Source of the DNA: Charina bottae
Taxonomy: Eukaryota > Chordata > Lepidosauria > Squamata > Charinaidae
Direction of reading: 5' to 3'
DNA: 64,000 bases
Assembly (NCBI GenBank): GCA_023362775.1
Contig: JALMGJ010000061.1
Coordinates: 258,001 to 322,000 of the forward strand
Shown: in pieces, positions 1-11,180 of the stretch
Numbering within the stretch: the first letter of the stretch is position 1
How the letters are laid out: each line of letters begins with the position of its first letter
Position numbers and translations under genes: made by a program
The notes under the pieces: generated by a model
What the model was told of the DNA's origin: nothing
The model's database searches: none
What the model saw: only the letters and a program-made list of their open reading frames with translations

Positions 1-1169
1 CTGCCTGGCCACCCCTCCCGCTCTCCCTCGGCTGCAGAGTCCGGGCTGGGGCCAAGGTGCCTCCTGAACCGCCTGCCTGCCGGAAGGCCCAGCGGACTGG
101 CCGGCCAGCCCTTAGTGAGCGAAGGCCGCAGGGGCAGGCAGCGGGTCACCTTGGAAGGAAGGCTCCCTCCAGCTGGTGGAGTTCCCATAATGGCTTGGCG
201 GGTTCATGCATATTTACTGAGCCGCTCAGGTATTGAGCAGCAGGAAGGGAAGATAGAAAAGCTCCCACGGACAGCAACAAACTGCCTTTGAGCAAAAGTC
301 GGGGAAATAAGTTTTGCCTCCTTTTCCCCTGCAAACGTGGGGGAGTGGGGGGGGAACCTGCAGGTGACCGTCTGGGCTGGCCGAGAAGCCACTGGAAGGG
401 AGCCGGTCGGTGCGAACGTGTCTGGAGCAGCTGGCTGGCCGGCTTTCCAGGAGTCCGGAGGGCCATCCCGCCTCGGAGAGGCAAACACCCCCCTTCTCTT
501 GCAGAAGAATAGAGGGGAAGCTGCCTTGCCCGCATCCGACCAGCTGCTGGCCTGGCCTCGCTGCTTCAGGCTGAATTCCGGCCCTGGCCCAGAGCTGTGA
601 GTGCGTGATCTCCCTGCTGGGCGCTTTTAAGAACCCCTTTGGGGAGGCTTTGCTTTTATCTCGGTGTTTCGACTGCAGCAAGGTGGGGTTGCGTCCTGCC
701 TCACTGCGGGGGCGGTGGTGGTTCATTTTCAGCGGGTGCCCTTTGCGCTGCAGTTTCTAGGACCACACCGTGGTCCGTACTCTGCTCACTCGCGGCTGAC
801 AGCAGGACCTCCCTTCCAGTGCTTTCACTCTCCAAGAGGGCACAGAAACGGTCAATTAACCACCTCTGTATCAATATTGGAGATCTCCGCAGGAGAAAAG
901 AAGACCGTCTCCCGGGCGAGGAGCACCCTTCTGGTGCCATTTAAGAGCCAAGCCCGCCCCAGCGCAGCCGCCTGCCTGCAACTGGCCCCCAAGTTTGCCC
1001 CCTCCCCGGCTGCTCCATTATCTTGCATTTGCAGGGCTCCCCCCCACCCCCCACCCCGGAGCTGGAGCGTGTTCTCATCTGCTGGGGAGCTGCAGAGTCC
1101 ATCTGAGCACTGGGGGTGAAGTTGGCATCTTGCGCTGAGTGTTCTGTTTGGCAAAGCCAGAAAGGAGGG
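1..1169. other. GC-rich non-coding sequence, no gene
   Basis: The stretch is GC-rich with short C and G runs and open frames on both strands, none with a recognisable domain or a convincing splice-bounded exon. A small AT-richer patch at about 845-960, with a GTCAATTAACCAC word and CAATATTGG, could be the edge of a regulatory element. Nothing else can be supported. Confidence 0.6.
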
Positions 1170-1500
1170 GAGAGAAAAGGAGGATTAAATGGGAATGTTA
1201 CCTTTACTCTTGTCAAATCCCTAGTAGAAACATTGGTTAATGCCCTTAAAAAAGGCCCATTACTGGAGGGCAGCGAGTCAAAGAGCCCAGCTGCCCTCGC
1301 GCTCAGCTATCTCATTCCTGGATAATGGAATGACCCCTTGCCTGCCCGGCACTGCCACGCTATAATAGCGAGAGCCCAGTGAATATAGCAGTTATTTTTG
1401 GAATCCAATTGAAACCGCGCCGGAGTTGCTGTGACAGGGGAAGGATTGAACAACACGCAGTCTTCCAGAGGAAGACAGGGGGAAAAATTGAATTTGGGCG
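1170..1500. promoter_or_regulatory. candidate conserved non-coding element
   Basis: Composition shifts to a balanced, repeat-free texture containing TTGGTTAATGC, a run of AAAAAAGGCCC, CTGGATAATGGAATG, TATAATAGCGAG and CCAATTGAAACC. This mix of AT words in a GC-rich setting is typical of enhancers near developmental genes. No reading frame of note crosses it. The call is inference from texture only; alignment to other amniotes would decide it. Confidence 0.35.
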
Positions 1501-2261
1501 AGGCAGAGGCAGCGCTGGCAGTGAACTGTGGAGGAGCGGGGCTGCGGCTGGGGCGGTTCGGAGGGAAAGGAGGGCAGCCGGGGCTCCGGAGGTCTGTGCC
1601 CAAGCAGGGGTGAGCCGGGCTGCCTGCACGCCGTGCAGGGTTACAGTAATTGCTGAGCCTGCAGAAGCTGAAGCACGGTCCCCCCCCCCCCCCCGTGGCA
1701 TTTGCAGCCTCTTCCGGCTCTGCTCTGGACCTCCCATGGAAGAGTCCACGCAGCCCCAGCCCTGCCCCCAGGCCCCGTCCGGCTCCGGGCTGGGCTGGGG
1801 GGACCATTCCTCATTGGGGGACCTGCAGGAGTTGACCCAGGAAAGGGAAGCTGGGCTGGATCCTGCCCTGCCTCGATGCGGGGCTGTGGGGCAGGGGCTC
1901 AGCCCACCTTGCGGGGCGGGGCAGGCAGAGGGGCCAGGCCTCTGCTCCCCGAGCTCCCCTTGGAGACCCAGCCCAGAGCCGGGCTGCTCCCTCAGCCACA
2001 GGCTTCCTGCACGGGCTGGAGAGACAGGCTGGGGGCATCAGCTGGCAGGGCCGTGCCTGCTTCGGTGGGCTCAACTGCCAGCACTGTGTGGGATTTCCAG
2101 CAGCGTTGTCGTTTTGGGAGGAAGACTCTTTAAAAGTCTCGGCAAGGCAGGCTGGAAAACCAAGGAGCTCCTGTGCGATGGGGAGGGCGTGGGGGTGCCT
2201 GAGGGGTGAGCAAGATCCTCCTACCTTGTGCGATTCTTTGCCTCTTCCCCAAGGCAGGAAG
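1501..2261. other. GC-rich non-coding sequence with a 15-nt C run
   Basis: The sequence holds a pure C run at 1680-1694 and long stop-poor frames on both strands, for example a 276-codon + frame that begins upstream at 1379. Those frames have no family signature and reflect base composition. No gene is supported. Confidence 0.55.
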
Positions 2262-2425
2262 CAATGGAAGAGATATTTTTTAATTAAAAAAAAGCCTTTA
2301 TGCAAATAACCTTGATTTCCATAATTTATTCTGGTTGCAAAATTTCACTACCTTGCAAGTGAGAGAGGGGGAGTGTGCAAGCCCATCTCCCCCCTGGACT
2401 TAAATTAAGACCCGGGTCCTCTTTA
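2262..2425. promoter_or_regulatory. candidate non-coding regulatory island with POU octamer
   Basis: An AT-rich island between GC-rich flanks contains TTTTTTAATTAAA, a perfect octamer ATGCAAAT at 2300-2307 and CCATAATTTATTCTGG. These are homeodomain/POU-type words. Function is inferred from motif content and composition only. Confidence 0.35.
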
Positions 2426-3059
2426 ATGCGGCGTGTGATCGGCGGGGCCACGGAAGGTCCCCCGAGGGGCTGCAGCAGGTGGGGAGGAACGGGGCTGCCC
2501 TGCGCTGGCTCGACCTCTTGAAGGGCTGGCTGCCCCTCGCCCTGGCAGGGGTGGGAGAGATGAAGGGGGGTGACGGAGGTTGGGCTGGCCAGCGGGCGCT
2601 GTGCCCTTTTTCTGCCTCTGCCAGCAAGGAGGGCAGGCGCAGCTCTTGGCAAGGGCAAGCGGGTGAGGGGTTCACCCTTAAGCTGGCAGAGCAGCAGCTG
2701 AACTAGCTGGGGGAAAGCAGAGCCCCCCGCCCCCGTTGGTGGCAGCGCTGGCTGCCCCTGCAGGAGGAATTTCTCAGCCTCCAACTGAAATGGCCTTCTG
2801 CGTTATGTTGCTTGGCGTGACCTGGGCAGCAGGGCATGGTGCCAACTTGGCAGCTTTCTTGGATGCTTCAGTTCCTGCAGCAAAAGCCAGGGCAGCCAGC
2901 TCAGGATGGCGAGAGCAGTCCACTCTTTATCCTCTTAGCAACCCTGCAAAGCTGCCCACTTTGCGAACCGTGGCCAGGAGGCGTCGCAGTGCCTTAGCAG
3001 CCTGGCAGCCTGCCCGTGCGTGTGGACATGTGCCTGGCCCGCCCTTGGGAGTCGGCATC
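2426..3059. other. GC-rich non-coding sequence
   Basis: I see no gene, repeat family or RNA here. The open frames are short and lack known motifs. Confidence 0.5.
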
Positions 3060-3270
3060 AGCCTTTGCTTGGTAGAAATTGTAACAAGAGGAGGATCATT
3101 TTTCCTGGCCTCTGATAATTGCATTCATGGATTTAGCTCGCTCAGTGGAATAAATGTTACCGGTTCAGAGCAGTGAGATTTAAGGATTTTTGACCATGCA
3201 TGCGTGTTTTGGGTGGAATAAAGGATTTTCTCCCTCCTCTGATGCAAAGCGCTTTGCCCTGTCAATCACT
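3060..3270. promoter_or_regulatory. candidate non-coding regulatory island
   Basis: The island includes CTGATAATTGCATTCATGG, GGAATAAATG and the palindromic CATGCATG, followed by GATGCAAAGCGCTTTGCC. It stands out from GC-rich surroundings and has no simple repeat. The enhancer call is inference. Confidence 0.3.
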
Positions 3271-3467
3271 CCCCCAGAGAGAGGGAGGGAAACAGATGTC
3301 AACCAACTGGTCTGTGATGCAAGGAGGGGGGCACATGGGGCAGGGGAGAAAACAACCGATAGCAGCCGAAACCCTCCGGGCTGTGCATTGCCCCCCAGCA
3401 GGGTCAAAGGGAGGGGCTCTTGGAGGGGCTCTGCCCTCTGCCCACATGGAAGGGCATCTTCTTTCAG

Positions 3468-3537
3468 CATGGCTGGCTGGGGAATTCTGGGAGTTGAAGT
3501 CCACACATCTTCAAGTTGCCAAGGCTGGGAAACCCTG
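3468..3537 (-). mobile_element. half-copy of a palindromic hAT-type non-autonomous element
   Basis: Read on the minus strand, the segment starts with the terminal CAGGGTTTCCCAGCCTTGG, continues through a core containing TGTGGACTTCAACTCCCAGA, and stops at CCAGCCAGCCATGC. I recall this unit as half of a palindromic hAT MITE abundant in squamate genomes. The same half-unit recurs at 45802-45870. The second arm that would complete the palindrome is absent. The family assignment is from memory and needs a repeat-library search. Confidence 0.6.
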
Positions 3538-3945
3538 GTCTAATCTGTATGAAAGGGAGAGTAAAATTAATACATGGCGGTAGTTTAGCCAAGCACTCGC
3601 TTGAGTCTCAGAGCTCTTTCTTTGGTACAAAGGTGGGGGCATTTGGAGGCTCGTTCATTTCAGGTGGGCCCCACCCCACATGGAAGAAAAGGCGCCGAGC
3701 CCTGCTGCCTTTTTGTTCTGGTTCCTCTTTCACTCCGCTGGGGAAAACGGGCCTCGCTGTCTCTTCCACCAATAATGCCCCCCAGCCATCAGCCATATTG
3801 CGCAGGCGCAGCCGAGCCACCCAGCCCCGTGTTGCTGGTCCTTCTGTGGCATCTACACCGCCTCTGCGTCCGTCTGTCCGTCCTTGGGAGCCCCACCCAC
3901 GACCCTGGTGCCTCTTCCACACACACACCCCGAGCAAGGAGCCCG
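3538..3945. other. GC-moderate non-coding sequence
   Basis: No gene is seen. The block carries C-rich and CACAC-rich patches and an islet around 3800-3870 with several CpG and CCGTCTGTCCGTCC words. Confidence 0.5.
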
Positions 3946-4190
3946 AATTCCCTGAGATAAATCCCTTATCCCAGCGTAGCCAGTTCCATCGTCACATGCA
4001 ACATTGATTGTCTGTTATATTACATTTATTAAGGAGTGATAACTTGTAATAATTGGATGTTAAATTAAAGAACTCTTTCCTAGTTATTGCCGTCTCAATT
4101 ATAAGTGTCATTTGCTGGCAGTTATGATGATATATGAGGGTTGTATTTTACTCAGCCGACCGTGACCCGGTGAGTAATATTCCCTCGGCT
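3946..4190. promoter_or_regulatory. strong candidate conserved non-coding element
   Basis: About 240 bp of AT-rich, repeat-free sequence contains CATTGATTGTCTG, GTGATAACTTG, TAATAATTGG (4048-4057), CTCAATTATAAG and ATGATGATATATGAGG. Dense homeodomain, GATA-like and PBX/HOX-like words inside GC-rich DNA are the usual look of deeply conserved enhancers. There is no frame of interest. The function is inferred. Confidence 0.45.
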
Positions 4191-5307
4191 CGAGGGGACT
4201 GATGCGCTCGCTGGCTCCCAAGGCGAGAGCTGACTGGAATACTAAGTCTGGAGCCAGGAACTCCCAGCTCGGGGGTGCTCAGCCGCAGAGCCCCTGCAGC
4301 AGGTCTCCGGAGTCCTCGCCGAGACACGTCCAACTTCCTTGGGCTTCCCTGCATGCTCGGAGGATCTGGGGTTGGACGGGAGTGTCAAATAACCACCATG
4401 CAGGGAGGGGAGGCCCCCGGTGCCCCTCCCCAAGCCGAGACCCTTGGCGTTCCCCATGCCCTTCCCCAGGGGAAAAGCCGCAAGCCGATGCACATGCCAG
4501 ATTGGAAGGTGCAGGGCGGGTTTCAAATCCAAATCCTTTCTCTTCCTCAAGCTTATCTGCCCAGTTTTTAGGCCACACATCCACAGCTCTCGCGGAAACT
4601 GGCACGGAGCCGCAAGAGGTGAGCCAGGCCGCTCAGAGGAAAGATGGCGAGCTGAGCAGCCGCCATGGTTGCCAACCACGGAGGCTCGGCTGCCCGGCGA
4701 CCGGGAAGGTGCCCGAGGCTGCGTGGAGCCACTCTGGGCTCCGCTGACCAGAGAAGGCCCCTCCGGTGGCTTTGCTGCAGACCCGGCTCCACTCTCTGGA
4801 CTTCCCCGCCCTCCTGTCTCATCCAAGGGAGCGTCCCTTTCCAGGGCGCTATGTGGCCGAGAAGCTGATGAACTCCCGAGGGTGCCGTGTGCTGGCTGAG
4901 GAGCAGGCCGCCTCCCGGGGCCTTCTTTCCCTGGAGCAGGGGCACCTCTCTGGAAGAGCAGCTGGAAGGCCAGCGGGGGTGGGGGGGCAGTTCCCTCTCC
5001 TGTGGGCCTGGGGCAGCTGGCCTGGAGCTGATGGTGGAATTGGCAGGACAGGGCAGAGATCGCTCTTGCCCCCAGGGAGGCCAAAAAGGAACAGCTAGTG
5101 GATGCCTGACAATTCAGACCCTGGCTTTGGAAGTCAAAACTCTGAATGTTTGAATTCCAGAAAGAAAACATCCTCTTTAACATTAAAACACGCTGGTAGT
5201 TCATCGAGGATGGTTCTGGCTTTAGATTAAGGGGGAAAGGGGTCAGCCCTGGGAATGGAGCTAATTATCCCCAAAAGGCTCCCTGAAAGGAAAGGTGGGG
5301 TGGAAAT
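4191..5307. other. GC-rich non-coding sequence with spurious long frames
   Basis: Overlapping open frames run on both strands, including a 320-codon minus frame (4242-5204) and a 181-codon plus frame. They share the same DNA, are rich in G, P, R and S and show no domain, so I treat them as composition artefacts. A few CpG-rich patches occur at 4600-4780. Confidence 0.55.
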
Positions 5308-5450
5308 GGAATTTGTTGTTTATTCGTTCAGTCGTTTCCGACTCTTCGTGACTTCATGGGCCAGTCCACGCCAGAGCTTTCTGTCGGCCGTCACCATCCC
5401 CAGCTCCCCCATGGTTGAGTCTGTCACCTCCAGAATACCATCCATCCCAA
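5308..5450 (-). mobile_element. BovB (RTE-clade) LINE 3'-end fragment
   Basis: On the minus strand the last about 40 codons of a BovB-type ORF2 are readable, with ADRKLWRGL followed by HEVTKSRKRLNE. A TTGTTG-complement tail follows at 5310-5320, matching the CAA-type tail of BovB. The same terminal HEVTKSR motif closes the second copy at 57.8-58.25 kb, but the two differ at many positions and so derive from different insertions or subfamilies. The copy is severely 5'-truncated and has no function. Confidence 0.8.
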
Positions 5451-5881
5451 TAAATAATAAAATACCCCAATCTTCGCTGGACGAGCCCGCAGAACCCAGC
5501 ACCCACAGGGACGTTTCCCTGAAGCAGTGGAGATGGATGGGCTGCCTGGCCTTCCCCGGAACCCTGACCCAGACCGCGTGGGCCGGAGCCACCGGGTTGC
5601 CCGTGAATGCCTGGGCTGCACTGCTGCACAGAAGCCCCCCGGCCCCCTTCGGGCAGGTCCGTCTCTGTAGCTCCACAGGTTAAGCGTTCTTTTATTCTTG
5701 ATTCTGTTTCTTCCCCTGTGATGCCGCATCTCATGGTCTCATCTCCAATGTTCTTGTTCCCTCTGGTTTTTGAACAGCTGCCTTTTAGCTCTACCTGGCC
5801 CCAGGTTGCGCTCTGCTCTCTTTGAACTCCTGGCTAACCTGCTGGATTTTGTGGACTTGGACGGCTTTGGACTGGCGGGTG
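5451..5881. other. non-coding sequence beside the BovB fragment
   Basis: Mixed-composition DNA with no recognised gene follows the BovB fragment. The first 25 bases are AATAAATAATAAAATA-like and may belong to the flank of the retrotransposon insertion. Confidence 0.4.
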
Positions 5882-6600
5882 TAGAATCGGAGACTGTTCG
5901 GGGTTTTGTAATGTACAGCACAGGTTAGGATGCTTTCAGTTAGTTGTTGCTCAAAAATTGATACATTGAAACTGAACCGATACATTCAGTTACCTGATAC
6001 ATTTGGTTTCAACTGAACCGCTACATTCGGTTAATTGTCTTTCAAAAATTGATACATTGTTGAAAAACTGATGTTTATATACCATTGTAGGGAATAAAAT
6101 CCCTTAGCTTGAGTTCCAATTATTTCTATGTGTGTAGCTTCTTTTACGTTTTTTTCCAGGCAGTTGTTACGTATGTCTGAACTCACGTTGAGTCTGCACA
6201 TTTTTATCACTTGTCATTGAATACATTTTCTACTTCTTTCTGTTGCCACCACTAGCTCGATGAAGCATGCTCGATGGAACTAAAATGTGAATCTTGTTTC
6301 AAAAAGTACCAAATAACATTTCCAGGACAAAAAGGTTAATCTAATCATGTTATTGCAACATAAGTTGTTTGTGCTCACTTTACATATTCTGTGGAAAGTT
6401 GCTGCAATAGGTTAACACTGCTCCCCTTCTGCAATAGGTTAAAAATATCCCCCCCCCCCTGAGGTGGAAAAGGACCTTCTGGCCATTGGTGTTTTCTTCC
6501 TTGTCTCCTGCACCAGCAAAACTAGAAGTGGAAATATCTGGCCATTTTGTGTCAGCATAGCTCGCAAACGAGAGCACTATGATTTCTTGGGGCAGCTTTA
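5882..6600. other. AT-rich segment, possible old unidentified insertion
   Basis: About 700 bp is much more AT-rich than its flanks. It contains the degenerate tandem array at 5951-6059, GCTCGATGAAGCATGCTCGATGG, and two copies of TGCAATAGGTTAA near 6402 and 6430. No coding frame of note is present. It may be an old repeat insertion or an AT-rich spacer; I cannot assign a family. Confidence 0.4.
5951..6059 (+). repeat. degenerate minisatellite of GATACATT-type units
   Basis: An 18-bp word, TCAAAAATTGATACATTG, occurs perfectly at 5951-5968 and 6042-6059. Between the copies, AACTGAACCG followed by TACATTC and GTTA occurs at 5970 and 6011. GATACATT-like cores recur at about 5960, 5979, 5996, 6020 and 6051. 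The spacing of 17-31 bp marks a decayed tandem repeat rather than a clean microsatellite. Confidence 0.6.
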
Positions 6601-6791
6601 GAGCATTTGAAAGGGCGCAATATCAGTTCAGAAAAAGGCAGCCCCAGCTCCTCTGTTCCATCCGCTGACCCTCTGGGGGCCCTCTCCACGGGGCCTCGAA
6701 GCAGACCGTGGGAGTGTCACTGCGCGGCCAGCAGCCTTGCCGAGGAGCGTGCCCCAAAAGTTTGGAATGAGCCAAATGTGGATCTAGAATA

Positions 6792-7222
<431 letters not shown>

Positions 7223-7421
7223 AACATCTCCTTATGCACTTAAGAGGAAATGCAGCACAATAATTTTACTGGAGAAAAATGGAACATCCCCATTTCTTTA
7301 AATTATTTAGGTGCCTTTGGGTGGCACGTGCTGGTCAGTCTCCAGGGACTTGGCTCTTGGTTTGATTCTGGCTAAGCTGGGACCACTGTTGCCAGTCCCA
7401 GGAGCAACTCAAGAGGGAAAA

Positions 7422-7455
7422 GGATGGATGGATGGATGGATGGATGGATGGATGG
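7422..7455 (+). repeat. GGAT microsatellite
   Basis: About eight and a half units of GGAT run without interruption between unique sequence. Confidence 0.95.
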
Positions 7456-7519
7456 AAAATGAAGCTTACGGAGAAATCACAGAGCCACCAAGGGTTCTGT
7501 TGACCCTCTGGAAATGAAA

Positions 7520-7990
7520 GGGGAAGAAAGGGAAATAAGCAGCTTCTTAAAAGACAGAGGGAAAAAACATTTTACCAGTATAATAAATTCCATTTTCTCT
7601 GGGGCTGAAATGGCTCCATTTTTGAACAAAGAAAATACAGCGGAGACACCGAATGACCCAAGTGAGGCTCATATTAAGTTTTCAGATATTTTGAGGAGAG
7701 ACAAGTAGGTCTTTCCCAAATTAGCACTAAAGCAAAATATGTGATTATTTAAATACCATAGCTAGGTAAATACTTTATCAAGCAAAATGACATTAAATTG
7801 CAGCATCTTTGGAATTAACAGCTTTCTGCAAAAACCCAAGTTATGTGGTAATGCTTATTTAGTTATTTTCATCCTGCTGCAACGTGGGTGATTCCCAGCG
7901 GTTTGTATGATAACATTTAAGCATCTTATTGCTTTGCCTCCTCCTGCTGCCTAAAATATTCTCAGGGCTATAAAAGGAAAGGGAAAGGCT
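7520..7990. promoter_or_regulatory. strong candidate conserved non-coding element cluster
   Basis: This is one of the longest AT-rich, low-repeat islands in the window. It includes a SOX-type GAACAAAG (7624-7631), GTGATTATTTAAATACC, CATTAAATTGCAGC, GGAATTAACAG, TTAGTTATTTTC, TGATAACATTTAAGC and a final GCTATAAAAGG at about 7969. A short open frame (7514-7708) crosses it but has no known motif. The texture suggests one or two adjacent enhancers; conservation is untested. Confidence 0.45.
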
Positions 7991-8750
7991 CTGCCAAGTG
8001 CATCGCGATCCTGGTGACTTCATGGACATATCTCAGTGGGAAGACATGATTCCCAAGGAGGAAAGCAAGCCAGCAAACCTGGCGCCTCACCCTCATCTGG
8101 GCCTGGCAGAGGAGAGCGGGAGGCCAGGGCATGCGGCCTTCGGGCGCTGGCCGGAGCCGAGGTCCGTCAGTGCCAGGAGGGGCTGCCCAGCGGCAGGCGG
8201 GGAGGCAGACCCACCCTCGGGCAGGAGGAGAGCGCGCTTTCACACGTGGGCCTGGTCAAGGGCTGCTCCGATGAGGGCCTGAGTTTCCTCTGCAGGGGGC
8301 AAGGGGGGGCCCTGTCCGGCACACGGAGTGGCGATAGCGCAAGCCTCACCTCTTCTGGTCCAAATGCGGTTCTTGATCCGACCTTAAAGATTGGGTGCAA
8401 ATGGCCCCAGGAGAAGATTGGCGGCAGCTGACCGAGGCAATATGTGTCCCTGCCCTTGCAGCTGTCTGTCCCTCTTTCCAAGGGTCAGTTTCTGAGGTCG
8501 GGAGAAGTGGAGGAGGGCCAAGCTGCAGGAAAAGGTTGTTTCCTTGATCGGCTGCAGCCTCCCTGCTGTTCCTGGGGCTGCTGGGAATGGCCTCCGCAAG
8601 AGGAGAGCTGGGCCTGAGCACGGCACGGGTGCTGGACGTGGAAAGGGGCAGGCCCCACGGCTGAGGGGCAGGCTGTTCCCCCAAGCCGCTCTGGAGGCGG
8701 CAGCCGGCCAGGCTGGAGACCCTGCCAGCTCCGGAGACGGAGGAGGAGGA
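7991..8750. other. GC-rich non-coding sequence
   Basis: Stop-poor frames occur on both strands with no recognisable product. CpG density is raised around 8130-8230. No gene is supported. Confidence 0.5.
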
Positions 8751-8959
8751 AGAGTCTGCTGGGTGCTGAGATTTCAAATGTGATGGAAACCCTGCCAAAA
8801 CAAGAAATGCCTTCTGCTGAACACCCCGTTTAGCAGAAAATGTGGGCTGGCACATTAATTTAACAAATCTTCCCTGGAAAAGCTGGGAGCTTTGTCTGCC
8901 ACCCAGCCGTAGCCCCCCCCCCGGCCCCCTCCCCCCTTCCCACAGCCAGGCAGCATCCT
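8751..8959. other. transition sequence with a small AT patch and C runs
   Basis: A patch with TTTCAAATGTGATGG and GGCACATTAATTTAAC lies near 8770-8870. It is followed by C-rich sequence at 8910-8940. The first part could extend the regulatory island that begins at 8960. Confidence 0.3.
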
Positions 8960-9310
8960 ACCGGAACAAGCAGGAAGAAAGTAAACAGTGTCTGAAACCT
9001 ATTCTCATTAGGCTAATTTACGAATAAATTACCATATTCAATGGCCTTATTTTTACTGCTCGTTAACAGGCCCATGATAGGATGATAATTATGGGATTTT
9101 AAGTGGCTAATGGCAGCTGGGGCTTGAAAAGCCGTTTTTTACGAATCTGTTTATGGCAGAGAAGGTGACAGGGGGGAGGGGCGGCCCCTACCCTGGCATC
9201 TCATGTCAGGGAGACAGTTTTAATTGTCAAGTATTTATTGGAGAGGAGGGAAGACTGTAATTTAAAAATGAAACTTTGAAGAAACAAAAAGGAAATTAAT
9301 TAGCTTGCTG
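8960..9310. promoter_or_regulatory. strong candidate conserved non-coding element
   Basis: The island carries CTCATTAGGCTAATTTACG, AATAAATTACC, CATGATAGGATGATAATTATGG, GTGGCTAATGGC, TTTAATTGTCAAG and TTAATTA (9296-9302). Homeodomain-type TAAT cores are dense, and there is no simple repeat or coding potential. Enhancer activity is inferred from composition and motifs. Confidence 0.45.
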
Positions 9311-10670
9311 GTGCTGGGGTGGCTGGCATTTCAGGAGGCCCTTGGCTGTTGCCCATCACTTTGGGCGCCCCACTGTGCAGATCCATCCCCATCTCCGTTT
9401 CCCCGCCCGGATCTGCCGGAGAGGCTTCCCACGTGGAGCTCCAGGAAGCTGGAGGCCCACCCCGAGTGGGTCTGGGGAGGATCTGTGGCTGATGCCAGAG
9501 CTTTGGGGCCCCACCCATCCCTGGCGCTTGAGTCCCGGGACGGGCACGAGCAGTCTTTGACCACCATTGGCTGAGAAGCTGTGACGTCATGGAACGCTCA
9601 CGCCCAGCTGGAGGGCCCAAGGCAGACCCAGTGGGATTAGCGGCTGCTGTGAGAGGGCCAGGGGCCAAAGGCAGCTGGAACAGGATCAGGGGCTCCCGGG
9701 AGGCCCCCGGGAGGCCCCTGCCACGGCTCCCCACGCTTGCGTCCCACCTGCTCTGGCTTCCTTTCCCACTGAGCCCTGCCTGGGAGGAGCAGGTGTCCGA
9801 CGGGGTGGGGGGGATTCCGTCCGTCCAGAGCTCTTCACTCTCCTCGGCTTTCTTGGGGGTCCTTTATCTTTTCGGCTTCCGCATATGTGTGAGCAGCCCT
9901 ACAGTTCCAAGGCAGAAGAGACGGTCACCCCCCCAAGCTCACTCTCCTCCCATCCCCTCAGATCTCGCTGTTTTCAGCCCAGCACTCCCCGGCTGGACGG
10001 ACAGGGCTCTCCCCACAAGACGTCCGGAACCCAGAGCTTAAACGGATGGGCCTCATCGGAGCCGTGAGCCACACCGTGGTTGTCCTGCATTGCTCTGGCC
10101 CGTCAGCCTCTTCCATAAAGGTTCGCTTTTCATTCTGGCTGTCCTGATGGAGGGAGGCTTGGGGGTGTTTTCTGCTCTGGATCTTTGGGACAAATCTGTC
10201 CTTCCTTCCTAATATAAACTCTACCAATTCTAAGCACACATGGCCATCTAACGTGTTCAGATCCAACCATGAGATGGAGGGGCTGCTCGCCTCCATCCCC
10301 CCAGGCAGAGCTGCAAGTGCCCCTTGGTGGTGAGGGAGGTGGCAGGGTGCAAACGGTAGCTCTGCCCCTGGCGAGAGGGACTGAAGGCGGCTGGGAGGAG
10401 AGCGGCCCTGCGCAAGCAAAGGGAAGTTGGGACCTCCTTGTGGGTCTCCGCTCCTTTCGGAAAGGATTGCTCTGGCATTGTGCAAAAAGGAGCAAGAGTG
10501 GTGGCCCGCTGCCCCCCCGGCCGGCCCGTTTTCCAACTGTGCCAGTTTGTGCCCTTGCCACCCTTCCGTGCTTTCAAAGAGAGGGCTCTCTTTCCAAAGT
10601 GCTGACAGGCTGCCACGCGCGGCTGGGCCCCGGAGTGCTGGCGCAGTTGTCAACTTGTTAAGCAGGAGGC
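9311..10670. other. GC-rich non-coding sequence with artefactual frames
   Basis: Long frames on both strands (for example 9958-10680 minus, 240 codons) overlap extensively and carry no domain signature. Short imperfect duplications such as CTCCCGGGAGGCCCCCGGGAGG near 9690 are GC-rich tandem slips. No gene is supported. Confidence 0.55.
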
Positions 10671-11180
10671 TGGATCGCAATCATAAATAAATCATCCGCT
10701 GTCTCTTTACATTCAGACATGAGGCTTTTAAGGTGTAAGCTGTCACCCTGGCATCGGATTTAGTCAAATGCTGCGTAACTGCAAAATTATCCCTCCCCTA
10801 CTGTTTTTTTTAATTCTCCCTATAATGGACAGTTAAATTGGATTTTCAAATTTGAAGTGCCTACGTTCCCTTCCCACCAACAAATCCCCAGAGGCCAGCT
10901 GTTTCTTCATTTCTAAAGCAACCCGCTAATGTTTACCATTATGACACAGAAAGATCAGGATTCTTAAAGAGCCTCCTTGGAAGATGCCGGTGGGTGGAAG
11001 GGAGCCATTTGTGCCTTGAAATGAAACCCATTTCGCTGCTGATTTGCAATTTTATTTACATGCTAGCATTTGATTTTCTGTTGATTTATAACCCACCCAT
11101 GTAGGTGCATGGGAGATCTCCCGTTTTTTAAACTTTGGTTATCAGCTGAATTTTTAAAAAATGGTAAATAAATCCGGTGA
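10671..11180. promoter_or_regulatory. strong candidate conserved non-coding element cluster
   Basis: About 500 bp of AT-richer unique sequence includes CAATCATAAATAAATC, GGATTTAGTCAAATGC, CCCTATAATGGACAG, TAAATTGG, CTAATGTTTACCATTATGAC, ATTTATTTACATGCTAGC and CTTTGGTTATCAGCTG. Forkhead-like TGTTTAC and homeodomain words are visible. It lies between two GC-rich blocks and has no gene-like frame. Confidence 0.45.

Noticed and set aside
4242..5204. 320-codon minus-strand open frame
   Set aside because: Composition-driven, S/G/P/R-rich and without any family signature, with equally long plus-strand frames on the same DNA.
11130..11155. miR-9-like CTTTGGTTATC word
   Set aside because: Only the first 11 bases match, and no flanking arm forms the precursor hairpin.
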